This document shows, piece by piece, positions 45,768 to 52,995 of a stretch of 64,000 nucleotides of DNA. Origin of the DNA: Rhodohalobacter mucosus (GTDB lineage: Bacteria; Bacteroidota; Rhodothermia; Balneolales; Balneolaceae). How positions within the stretch are numbered: the first letter of the stretch is position 1; the number at the start of each line of letters is the position of its first letter. Below the pieces are notes generated by a model. It was not told the origin of the DNA. It saw only the letters and a list, made by a program, of their open reading frames with translations, and did not search any database. The stretch covers positions 186,001 through 250,000 of the forward strand of contig NZ_QGGB01000010.1 of assembly GCF_003150675.1 (NCBI RefSeq), given 5' to 3'. Position numbers and translations under genes: made by a program.

Positions 45768-45843
45768 AGGATACCGATCTGTATAAGATTACCGTCCGAT
45801 CTGACAGATTAAGGCCTTTGCAGATCAATATCCAACCACAAAA

Positions 45844-46041
45844 TCAGAGGCCCATATCTGGCTTTTCAACGATAGGATCCATCTTGTCGTCGGTGGTGTT
45901 GTCCCACGTTCCGTCGACGCGTTCAATGGTAATTCCCTTGGTTTCTTCCTCATTGAGATCTGAGTTGGCATCGGTTACGGTTGCGCAGCCGGCAAAAAGA
46001 ATGAGCAGGGTTACAGAGAGTATAGATTTGAGAGCTTTCAT
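45844..46041 (-). CDS. Small lipoprotein A (tandem triplet)
   Basis: 65-aa predicted lipoprotein: signal with lipobox LFAGC (C19), then a 46-residue acidic mature part ending TTDDKMDPIVEKPDMGL. It is identical in protein sequence to the next copy, and the unit including the spacer repeats with a 262-bp period. There is no recognised domain. It is the last of three lipoprotein genes before the CHAT gene. Confidence 0.8.
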   Translation of the reverse strand: MKALKSILSVTLLILFAGCATVTDANSDLNEEETKGITIERVDGTWDNTTDDKMDPIVEKPDMGL

Positions 46042-46105
46042 TTGTCGTTACGTTTGATTGTTGAGTTACTGAGAGTGAGTTATTAAATAGACAGTTTTGG
46101 ATCGA

Positions 46106-46303
46106 TTAGAGGCCCATATCTGGCTTTTCAACGATAGGATCCATCTTGTCGTCGGTGGTGTTGTCCCACGTTCCGTCGACGCGTTCAATGGTAATTCCCT
46201 TGGTTTCTTCCTCATTGAGATCTGAGTTGGCATCGGTTACGGTTGCGCAGCCGGCAAAAAGAATGAGCAGGGTTACAGAGAGTATAGATTTGAGAGCTTT
46301 CAT
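46106..46303 (-). CDS. Small lipoprotein B (identical to A)
   Basis: 65-aa lipoprotein, residue for residue the same as the copy at 45844. The DNA of the coding part looks identical; only a handful of bases in the spacer differ (for example around 46080 versus 46350). This is a recent tandem duplication, or one kept identical by gene conversion. See copy A for features. Confidence 0.8.
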   Translation of the reverse strand: MKALKSILSVTLLILFAGCATVTDANSDLNEEETKGITIERVDGTWDNTTDDKMDPIVEKPDMGL

Positions 46304-46367
46304 TGGTCGTTACGTTTGATTGTTGAGTTACTGAGAGTGAGTTATTAAAGAGACTGTTTCGGATCGA

Positions 46368-46580
46368 TTAGAGGCCCATATCTGGCTTTTCAACGATCGG
46401 ATCCATCTTGTCATCGGTGGTGTTATCCAGTGTTCCATCGATGCGTTCAATGGAGATACCTTTGCTTTCATCTTCGTGAAGATCCGCATTTGCGTCTGTA
46501 ACGGTTGCGCAGCCTGCGGCAAAAAGAATTGCGAAGGAAACTGCTGAAAGTTTATAAAGTATTGTTTTGAAGCGTTTCAT
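46368..46580 (-). CDS. Small lipoprotein C (diverged paralogue)
   Basis: 70 aa from the ATG at 46578-46580; an upstream in-frame start at 46592 is less likely. The signal (MKRFKTILYKLSAVSFAILF) ends in lipobox AAGC (C24). The mature part is homologous to A and B but substituted at several sites (for example HEDESKG for NEEETKG, and GTLDN for GTWDN). The last 17 residues, TTDDKMDPIVEKPDMGL, are unchanged, marking the C-terminus as the conserved functional part. First gene of the presumed lipoprotein-CHAT transcript. Confidence 0.8.
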   Translation of the reverse strand: MKRFKTILYKLSAVSFAILFAAGCATVTDANADLHEDESKGISIERIDGTLDNTTDDKMDPIVEKPDMGL

Positions 46581-46592
46581 TGTATTACCCAC

Positions 46593-46864
46593 AGTTTAGT
46601 TAGTGATTTTTTGAACATTATAGAGGTTAATGACAAGAGAATTTTCCAGTCAGAACGTTACAAAAAAAATCATAAGTGAAATATTCTTAAGAAGCTACGA
46701 TAAGATTAAATTTTTAATATTTGATGGAAAATCGCATGTTATTTGTGAGCAGGATTTGTATGCTCAGGGAGCCTGACTTCGGTTGGTATTCCCATCAGGC
46801 TTTCAAGGCAGAACCGTTTTGAATATTATAACAACAGACTAATCCACAACCAGCCCCCCAATAC
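46593..46864. other. Divergent control region between lipoprotein C and the sigma gene
   Basis: 272 bp of AT-rich DNA without a gene. A hairpin with arms AGCCTGA (46770-46776) and TCAGGCT (46795-46801) lies 64 bp before the sigma start. This region must hold the promoters of both transcripts and would be the first place to look for sigma-dependent boxes. I cannot define a -35/-10 pair with confidence. Confidence 0.5.
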
Positions 46865-47419
46865 GTGCGTATTGATTATTCCGAATTGGTTACAGCCCTC
46901 AGGAACGGCGATGAAATGACGGCCAATCAGCTTCTCAGTGAAGTGATGCCCAGGCTGGTGGAATATCTGCGCGTTGTAATGAAGGCAGAAGAGAATGTAG
47001 CTCACGAATGCGCTCAACAGGCATTTACGGACGTTTTTGAGCGGATTCAAAAAGGTAAAATCAAAGAGAAGAAATATATTTTCAGCTATCTGCTTACGGC
47101 TACCAGAAATGAGTTCCTTCGCTATTCAAAACATCAGCATCGCTTTGATACCGACTCAAACGCTGCCTATGAACAGTCGGAACCTGCTGAACAGATCAAA
47201 GCATTGATGGACAAAGAGCGGATGCTTCTTTTGGAGGAGTGCCTTTATGAGCTTGACAGTGAAAGCAGGGTTTTTATCCGATACCTGATCGAAAATCCAG
47301 GCAAATCAAGTAAAGAGTATGGCAAGAAATTTGACATGAGTGAGGTTAATGTGCGCACCAAAAAATCACGTATCGTGAGCCAGCTGCATTTTTGCTATAA
47401 ACGCAAATCCTCTGAGTAA
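46865..47419 (+). CDS. ECF-type RNA polymerase sigma factor
   Basis: 184-aa sigma-70 family protein of ECF size, starting at GTG 46865 (VRIDYSEL). Region 2 spans about 40-90 (ENVAHECAQQAFTDVFERI, then YIFSYLLTATRNEFLRYSKHQHR). Region 4 spans about 120-180 (LYELDSESRVFIRYLIENPGKSSKEYGKKFDMSEVNVRTKKSRIVSQL), including the helix-turn-helix. It is divergent from the lipoprotein-CHAT operon, with 284 bp between them. It probably directs genes in this locus. The anti-sigma candidate is at 41629. Confidence 0.9.
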   Translation: MRIDYSELVTALRNGDEMTANQLLSEVMPRLVEYLRVVMKAEENVAHECAQQAFTDVFERIQKGKIKEKKYIFSYLLTATRNEFLRYSKHQHRFDTDSNAAYEQSEPAEQIKALMDKERMLLLEECLYELDSESRVFIRYLIENPGKSSKEYGKKFDMSEVNVRTKKSRIVSQLHFCYKRKSSE

Positions 47420-47428
47420 ATCCCCTTC

Positions 47429-48031
47429 CTAAAACGGAATTTGCACTGTCATTGCCGTTCCGCTGAAGTGAATATTATCTAAAATCCCGATCAGTTTTTC
47501 GCTTTGTGTCCGGTTCAGCAGGTAGAGAACTACATCAAATGAAAACAGGAATCCACCCTGTAGTATCAACGACTGACCGTAACCGGTTAACCGTTCGCTC
47601 TCTTTGCGAAGGCCGCGCTCCCACAGGAAGGCTCCCAGCGCCATGTATCCCACATCCAGGCCTGCATTAAAGAGCAATATCTTCTCAAAGGTGTGATATT
47701 CACTGATGGTCTCTGCCAATGTCAGATCCAGACTCTGATTTTTTAATCCGTAGTATCCAAATCCGGCAATTGCAAGGTTCACCGTATTCCATGCGGCATT
47801 CATCTGGTGAAAATAGCGTACGGATCCGCCGGTCCGGGTCATGCCAACCGTACCGATCAGCAAATTACTGACAGCCCACCCGCCCAGCACGGCCATGCCT
47901 CCCGTATTGAGCCCCACGCGCTCCCGATTGATCTCCACCAGATCCGGAGCAGATGACTCCTGAGCCGTCGCCCATCCCATGAATAACAGATTTATCAAAA
48001 GAAAGAGAGTAAGCCGTTTGTAATGAGTCAT
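47429..48031 (-). CDS. Membrane protein, possibly DUF6992 family
   Basis: 200-aa protein with a signal peptide (to about 23, ending ATAQ) and four hydrophobic segments. The sequence VEINRERVGLNTGGMAVLGGWAVSNLLIG is typical of a Bacteroidota membrane family that I recall as DUF6992, though I am not certain of the number. Function is unknown. It converges on the sigma gene (9 bp between stops) and is followed on the same strand by 9 bp and pdeM upstream. Confidence 0.6.
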   Translation of the reverse strand: MTHYKRLTLFLLINLLFMGWATAQESSAPDLVEINRERVGLNTGGMAVLGGWAVSNLLIGTVGMTRTGGSVRYFHQMNAAWNTVNLAIAGFGYYGLKNQSLDLTLAETISEYHTFEKILLFNAGLDVGYMALGAFLWERGLRKESERLTGYGQSLILQGGFLFSFDVVLYLLNRTQSEKLIGILDNIHFSGTAMTVQIPF

Positions 48032-48040
48032 AGTCTTATG

Positions 48041-48706
48041 CTACGTTTTTATTTGTATCACCTGTTCTTCAACCACAGCGAAGACACGATCCGTTTCATC
48101 CGGATGAATTCGCTTCAACCCCGTGAACTCACCGAATGCGGGAAGGACTATTTTTTTGCCCTCAGAAAACAGAAAACACGGCAGCCGAACGGCCTGCCTG
48201 CCCTTTCCTTTTAATGAGATCCCCGGATGAATGTGCCCTGAAACCGTGATCTGTCCATTCCCTGTATGTTCGGCGGCATTCACCTCGTCATGAATAAAAT
48301 AAAACGGACCGCTCCACCACTCCGGCGTGGTTTCAATACCTGCCGATTCATAAAACGAGCTGTGCAGGCTGTCATGATTTCCCGTTACAAGCAGCCAGCG
48401 GGTATCGGGCACGGTTGCAAGCCACTCCTCAAACTCCAGCCAGTCGCGATTGGCCGTGCTGTGAAACAGGTCTCCAAGAATCAATATCCGTTCCGGTTTA
48501 TATTCGCGCAGTAACCCGGCCATACGATTCAGGTTTTTACTGTTGAGTATTCCGGGAGCAGCTATTCCCGACTTCCTGAAATGGCCCGACTTCCCGAGGT
48601 GTATGTCCGTTAGTATCAACGTACGCTCTTCGTTCCAGAAGACGCATTTTTCAGGATGAAGTATCCAGGTTTGTCCGGCAATACTGATTGTTTCTGTTTT
48701 TGACAT
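48041..48706 (-). CDS. pdeM: Ligase-associated DNA damage response endonuclease PdeM
   Basis: 221 aa from the ATG at 48704-48706. This is a calcineurin-like metallophosphoesterase with all motifs: LTDIHLGKSGHF (D-x-H), LILGDLFHS (GD), LVTGNHDS (GNHD) and VSGHIHPGI (GHxH). The IHLGKSGHFRKSGIAAP stretch is specific to PdeM, the nuclease encoded with an ATP-dependent DNA ligase, an exonuclease and an Lhr-like helicase in a DNA-repair set. Here the helicase is the upstream neighbour; the ligase and exonuclease are not in the window. Confidence 0.9.
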   Translation of the reverse strand: MSKTETISIAGQTWILHPEKCVFWNEERTLILTDIHLGKSGHFRKSGIAAPGILNSKNLNRMAGLLREYKPERILILGDLFHSTANRDWLEFEEWLATVPDTRWLLVTGNHDSLHSSFYESAGIETTPEWWSGPFYFIHDEVNAAEHTGNGQITVSGHIHPGISLKGKGRQAVRLPCFLFSEGKKIVLPAFGEFTGLKRIHPDETDRVFAVVEEQVIQIKT

Positions 48707-48857
48707 GATTGGAAAATAGACTCCTGAAATAACGCATTTCACATGATCGTAATCCGGAATTGAGCCCAAAATTTCTTACAAGGAACCGAAGTATTCGAAG
48801 GGATGCAATATTCCTTTCAGCATCCATTGGAAACGCGCACTCATACTTTGACTATTT

Positions 48858-51800
48858 CTACTCCGCTTCAAGCTGTTTCTGCATTTTCATCACGCGATCG
48901 ATCAGTTTTTCCGACGACATTCGCTCCCGGAGCCTGTCTACAAAAATCGGAAACGCGAAGGGCGAAAAACGATCCACTTCCCTGAACACCACCTCCTGGT
49001 GCCGGATTCGCTGCAGCGCACTGCGGATTCGCGCCTCGTCCAGCTGCACCTGCAGAACTTCATCAAAAGCCTGTTCAATCAGCAAATTATCGGGTTCATG
49101 CTCCAGAAAAACATCAAAAAATAACCCTGACGACATCTGAAGGTGTTTGCCTGCTTTCTGATTTCCCGGAAAGCCCGGAAATACCAGTCCTGCAATCTGA
49201 CTGATATCCCTGAACCGGCGCTTTGCCAGCTCCGCATCGTTCAGGGTACTCATGATATCACTGACAAGATTCTTCTCTGAAAAAAGATCTTTTTCGAGCG
49301 CCTCTTCCAGAGGGATATCCTGATCGGACAACAGTTCAAATCCATAGTCATTCATTGCAATGGAAAAGGTGATGGGCTTGATTTTCGAGAGGCGGTGAGC
49401 CACCAGCGCAGACATCCCCTCGTGAACATAGCGTCCCTCGAACGGGAAAAAGAAACAGTGGCATCCCTCCTTCGACCATGATTTCTCAATCAGAAACTGG
49501 TGGTCTCCGGGCAGTACAGATCTCTCCTTCTGTATAGACAAAATCGGCTCAATCGCCTGCAGTTCGGGCCCCTGCGCCTCCCCCACTCCGGATATCGCCT
49601 CCTGCAGTTTATTCCGCAGAAGCTCCGACATGTTTGACGACAGCGACATGCGTCCGCCCATGTAACTGGGCACTTTGCTGCTCGACCCTTTGGTTTTTCG
49701 CACATATGCGGTCATATCCCTGATTCGCACCAGTTCCAGGTTTCGTCCCGCAAACCAGAACGTATCACCCGTATTCAACTGTGAAAGAAACCATTCTTCG
49801 ATTCGTCCCAGCGTACCGCCTTTCAGGTATTTAACCCGGAGCATACTATCGCTGGCAATGGTTCCGATCGTCATGCGATGACGTCGCGCTATTTTTCGGT
49901 CGAACACTCTCCAGAGTCCGTCTGCATCTGCCTCCACCTTCCTGAACTCATCATAACGGGTCAGTGCTTTTCCGCCGCTTTGAATAAATTTCAGAATCCA
50001 GTTCCATTCATCATCCCGGAGAGTCTGGTAGGCAAATGTACCTGACACCTCCTCACGCACCTGTTCCGGCTTAAATCCCTCCGAAACGGCCAGCGTTACC
50101 AGGTACTGAATCAGTACATCGTAGGGCTTGAGAACGGGTATACGGCTTTCCACATTTGTGGCTTCAAGTGCATTTTTAAGGGCTGATGCCTCTATAAGCT
50201 CCAGTGCGTGTGTAGGCACAAACCAGATGGTGCTCTCTGCATCGGGCCGGTGCCCGCTTCTTCCTGCGCGCTGCAGGAAACGGGCCACCCCTTTCGGGCT
50301 TCCTATCTGGATCACCTTGTCGACCGGTGCGAAGTCGACACCCAGGTCGAGGCTGGAGGTGCAAACAACCGTTTGAAGCAGGCCGCTATGCAGTGATTCC
50401 TCCACCCAGCTGCGGATATTACGGTCGAGTGATCCGTGATGGATAGCGATGGTACCGGCCAGATCCGGCCTGGCTTCCAGAATTTCACGGAACCAGATCT
50501 CTGACTGTGCACGGGTATTTGTAAAGATGAGCGTGGACCCTTCCTGTTCAAGGATCGGCAGAATTTGCGGAAGCAGTTTGATGCCTAGATGGCCCGACCA
50601 CGGAAAATTCTCCATGCTATCCGGTATCACGGTTTTCATCGTGATTTTTTTGTGGATATCAGATCGAATGATCACACTTTTTTCCGGTTTCCTCATCCCC
50701 AGAAGTACATCAAATGCCTCTTCCAGGTTACCGATGGTGGCCGATATCCCCCACACCTGCAGATCCGGCTTCATGCCCCGCAGCCGGCTTAAACCAAGTT
50801 CGGTCTGCGTACCGCGCTTGGAGCCGATCAGCTCGTGCCATTCGTCCACCACCACGGTCTGTAAATTTTTAAATCGGGCCGGATATCCTTTCTGTGCAAG
50901 CAGTACATGAAGGCTTTCGGGGGTACTGATCAGAACCTCCGGCATCTGCTTTTTCTGGCGCTGCTTCACCGACTGCGACATGCGTCCGCCCATGTAACTG
51001 GGCACTTTGCTGCTCGACCCTTTGGTTTTTCGCACATATGCGGTCATATCCCTGATTCGCACCAGTTCCAGGTTTCGTCCCGCAAACCAGAACGTATCAC
51101 CCGTATTCAACTGTGAAAGAAACCATTCTTCGATTCGTCCCAGCGTACCGCCTTTCAGGTATTTAACCCGGAGCATACTATCGCTGGCAATGGTTCCGAT
51201 CGTCATGCGATGACGTCGCGCTATTTTTCGGTCGAACACTCTCCAGAGTCCGTCTGCATCTGCCTCCACCTTCCTGAACTCATCATAACGGGTCAGTGCT
51301 TTTCCGCCGCTTTGAATAAATTTCAGAATCCAGTTCCATTCATCATCCCGGAGAGTCTGGTAGGCAAATGTACCTGACACCTCCTCACGCACCTGTTCCG
51401 GCTTAAATCCCTCCGAAACGGCCAGCGTTACCAGGTACTGAATCAGTACATCGTAGGGCTTGAGAACGGGTATACGGCTTTCCACATTTGTGGCTTCAAG
51501 TGCATTTTTAAGGGCTGATGCCTCTATAAGCTCCAGTGCGTGTGTAGGCACAAACCAGATGGTGCTCTCTGCATCGGGCCGGTGCCCGCTTCTTCCTGCG
51601 CGCTGCAGGAAACGGGCCACCCCTTTCGGGCTTCCTATCTGGATCACCTTGTCGACCGGTGCGAAGTCGACACCCAGGTCGAGGCTGGAGGTGCAAACAA
51701 CCGTTTGAAGCAGGCCGCTATGCAGTGATTCCTCCACCCAGCTGCGGATATTACGGTCGAGTGATCCGTGATGGATAGCGATGGTACCGGCCAGATCCGG

Positions 51801-52649
51801 CCTGGCTTCCAGAATTTCACGGAACCAGATCTCTGACTGTGCACGGGTATTTGTAAAGATGAGCGTGGACCCTTCCTGTTCAAGGATCGGCAGAATTTGC
51901 GGAAGCAGTTTGATGCCTAGATGGCCCGACCACGGAAAATTCTCCATGCTATCCGGTATCACGGTTTTCATCGTGATTTTTTTGTGGATATCAGATCGAA
52001 TGATCACACTTTTTTCCGGTTTCCTCATCCCCAGAAGTACATCAAATGCCTCTTCCAGGTTACCGATGGTGGCCGATATCCCCCACACCTGCAGATCCGG
52101 CTTCATGCCCCGCAGCCGGCTTAAACCAAGTTCGGTCTGCGTACCGCGCTTGGAGCCGATCAGCTCGTGCCATTCGTCCACCACCACGGTCTGTAAATTT
52201 TTAAATCGGGCCGGATATCCTTTCTGTGCAAGCAGTACATGAAGGCTTTCGGGGGTACTGATCAGAACCTCCGGCATCTGCTTTTTCTGGCGCTGCTTCA
52301 CCGACTGCGACACATCACCCGTCCGGCGCTCCACACGCCACGGTATGCCCAAATCATGTACAACCTGCTGCATGGCCGATTCAAGGTCGCGTGCCAGTGC
52401 ACGCAGCGGGGTTATCCAGAGAAGCCTCAAGCCGTTGTTTTCCTTTGACTGGTAATCATCCGGGTTTTCCCGGATCCATTTCATCAGTTCTGGCATGAAG
52501 AGGGCAAACGTCTTGCCGCTGCCTGTGGGAGCGTTGAGCAGACCGAATTTTCCATCCAGTGAAGCTTTCCAGACATTCTGCTGCCATTCGAACGGCGACC
52601 AGCCCTTTGAATCAAACCAGTTTTCAACTATCAATTGTGCATCGGGCAT
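48858..52649 (-). CDS. Ligase-associated DEXH-box (Lhr-like) helicase with internal duplication
   Basis: 1263-aa frame. Residues 1-113 hold the Q-motif-like WSPFEWQQNVWKA and Walker A APTGSGKTF (40-48). Residues 114-557 and 558-1001 are two identical 444-aa copies, each with the Walker B box VVVDEWHEL, SAT motif (WGISATIG), motif V/VI (STLIFTNTRAQSEIWF; QRAGRSGHRPD) and the Lhr winged-helix region. Residues 1002-1263 are the normal C-terminal part. Removing one copy gives 819 aa, the usual length of the ligase-associated helicase. Copy 2 has no Walker A of its own. The duplication keeps the frame. It is upstream of pdeM. Confidence 0.88.
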   Translation of the reverse strand: MPDAQLIVENWFDSKGWSPFEWQQNVWKASLDGKFGLLNAPTGSGKTFALFMPELMKWIRENPDDYQSKENNGLRLLWITPLRALARDLESAMQQVVHDLGIPWRVERRTGDVSQSVKQRQKKQMPEVLISTPESLHVLLAQKGYPARFKNLQTVVVDEWHELIGSKRGTQTELGLSRLRGMKPDLQVWGISATIGNLEEAFDVLLGMRKPEKSVIIRSDIHKKITMKTVIPDSMENFPWSGHLGIKLLPQILPILEQEGSTLIFTNTRAQSEIWFREILEARPDLAGTIAIHHGSLDRNIRSWVEESLHSGLLQTVVCTSSLDLGVDFAPVDKVIQIGSPKGVARFLQRAGRSGHRPDAESTIWFVPTHALELIEASALKNALEATNVESRIPVLKPYDVLIQYLVTLAVSEGFKPEQVREEVSGTFAYQTLRDDEWNWILKFIQSGGKALTRYDEFRKVEADADGLWRVFDRKIARRHRMTIGTIASDSMLRVKYLKGGTLGRIEEWFLSQLNTGDTFWFAGRNLELVRIRDMTAYVRKTKGSSSKVPSYMGGRMSQSVKQRQKKQMPEVLISTPESLHVLLAQKGYPARFKNLQTVVVDEWHELIGSKRGTQTELGLSRLRGMKPDLQVWGISATIGNLEEAFDVLLGMRKPEKSVIIRSDIHKKITMKTVIPDSMENFPWSGHLGIKLLPQILPILEQEGSTLIFTNTRAQSEIWFREILEARPDLAGTIAIHHGSLDRNIRSWVEESLHSGLLQTVVCTSSLDLGVDFAPVDKVIQIGSPKGVARFLQRAGRSGHRPDAESTIWFVPTHALELIEASALKNALEATNVESRIPVLKPYDVLIQYLVTLAVSEGFKPEQVREEVSGTFAYQTLRDDEWNWILKFIQSGGKALTRYDEFRKVEADADGLWRVFDRKIARRHRMTIGTIASDSMLRVKYLKGGTLGRIEEWFLSQLNTGDTFWFAGRNLELVRIRDMTAYVRKTKGSSSKVPSYMGGRMSLSSNMSELLRNKLQEAISGVGEAQGPELQAIEPILSIQKERSVLPGDHQFLIEKSWSKEGCHCFFFPFEGRYVHEGMSALVAHRLSKIKPITFSIAMNDYGFELLSDQDIPLEEALEKDLFSEKNLVSDIMSTLNDAELAKRRFRDISQIAGLVFPGFPGNQKAGKHLQMSSGLFFDVFLEHEPDNLLIEQAFDEVLQVQLDEARIRSALQRIRHQEVVFREVDRFSPFAFPIFVDRLRERMSSEKLIDRVMKMQKQLEAE
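49643..52306. repeat. 1332-bp tandem duplication inside the helicase gene
   Basis: Unit A is 49643-50974 and unit B is 50975-52306. All translated frames of the two units agree, so the DNA appears identical. GCGACA occurs at 49643, 50975 and 52307, so the junction has 6 bp of microhomology, as expected for slippage or microhomology-mediated duplication. 1332 is divisible by three. Confidence 0.93.
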
Positions 52650-52666
52650 TAAAGAACGGAGTTATG

Positions 52667-52795
52667 GATGGACGATGGACGATGGACGATGGACGATGGA
52701 CGATGGACGATGGACGATGGACGATGGACGATGGACGATGGACGATGGACGATGGACGATGGACGATGGACGATGGACGATGGACGATGGACGAT
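52667..52795. repeat. Heptamer array GATGGAC x 18
   Basis: 129 bp of perfect GATGGAC units begins 18 bp upstream of the helicase ATG (minus strand). All frames across it read as a seven-residue peptide repeat (DDGRWTM), but there is no gene. A perfect array of this length should vary in copy number between isolates. Confidence 0.97.
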
Positions 52796-52995
52796 TAAAG
52801 GTGATGTTTCCTGTTTGTTAAAAGCAATCCGATTTTTAGATAAAATGGATTTTTTTTCATCACGGTTCCGGTGCAGGTGATAGAGTGTTCATCTTATTCC
52901 GACCGGTTTTTTATGCTCCGCGCTTGAAAGTTGCCATAAAAAACCTCAACATAGGAGCCAAAATATCCTAACAACATCATTAAACAGGCTCAACC

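Noticed and set aside
50975-52306. Two separate helicase genes instead of one duplicated gene
   Set aside because: The frame is continuous through both units with no stop or start at the junction, and the second unit lacks an N-terminal ATP site.
52495-52880. Open frames reading through the GATGGAC array
   Set aside because: All three frames are open simply because the heptamer has no stop; they are products of the repeat.
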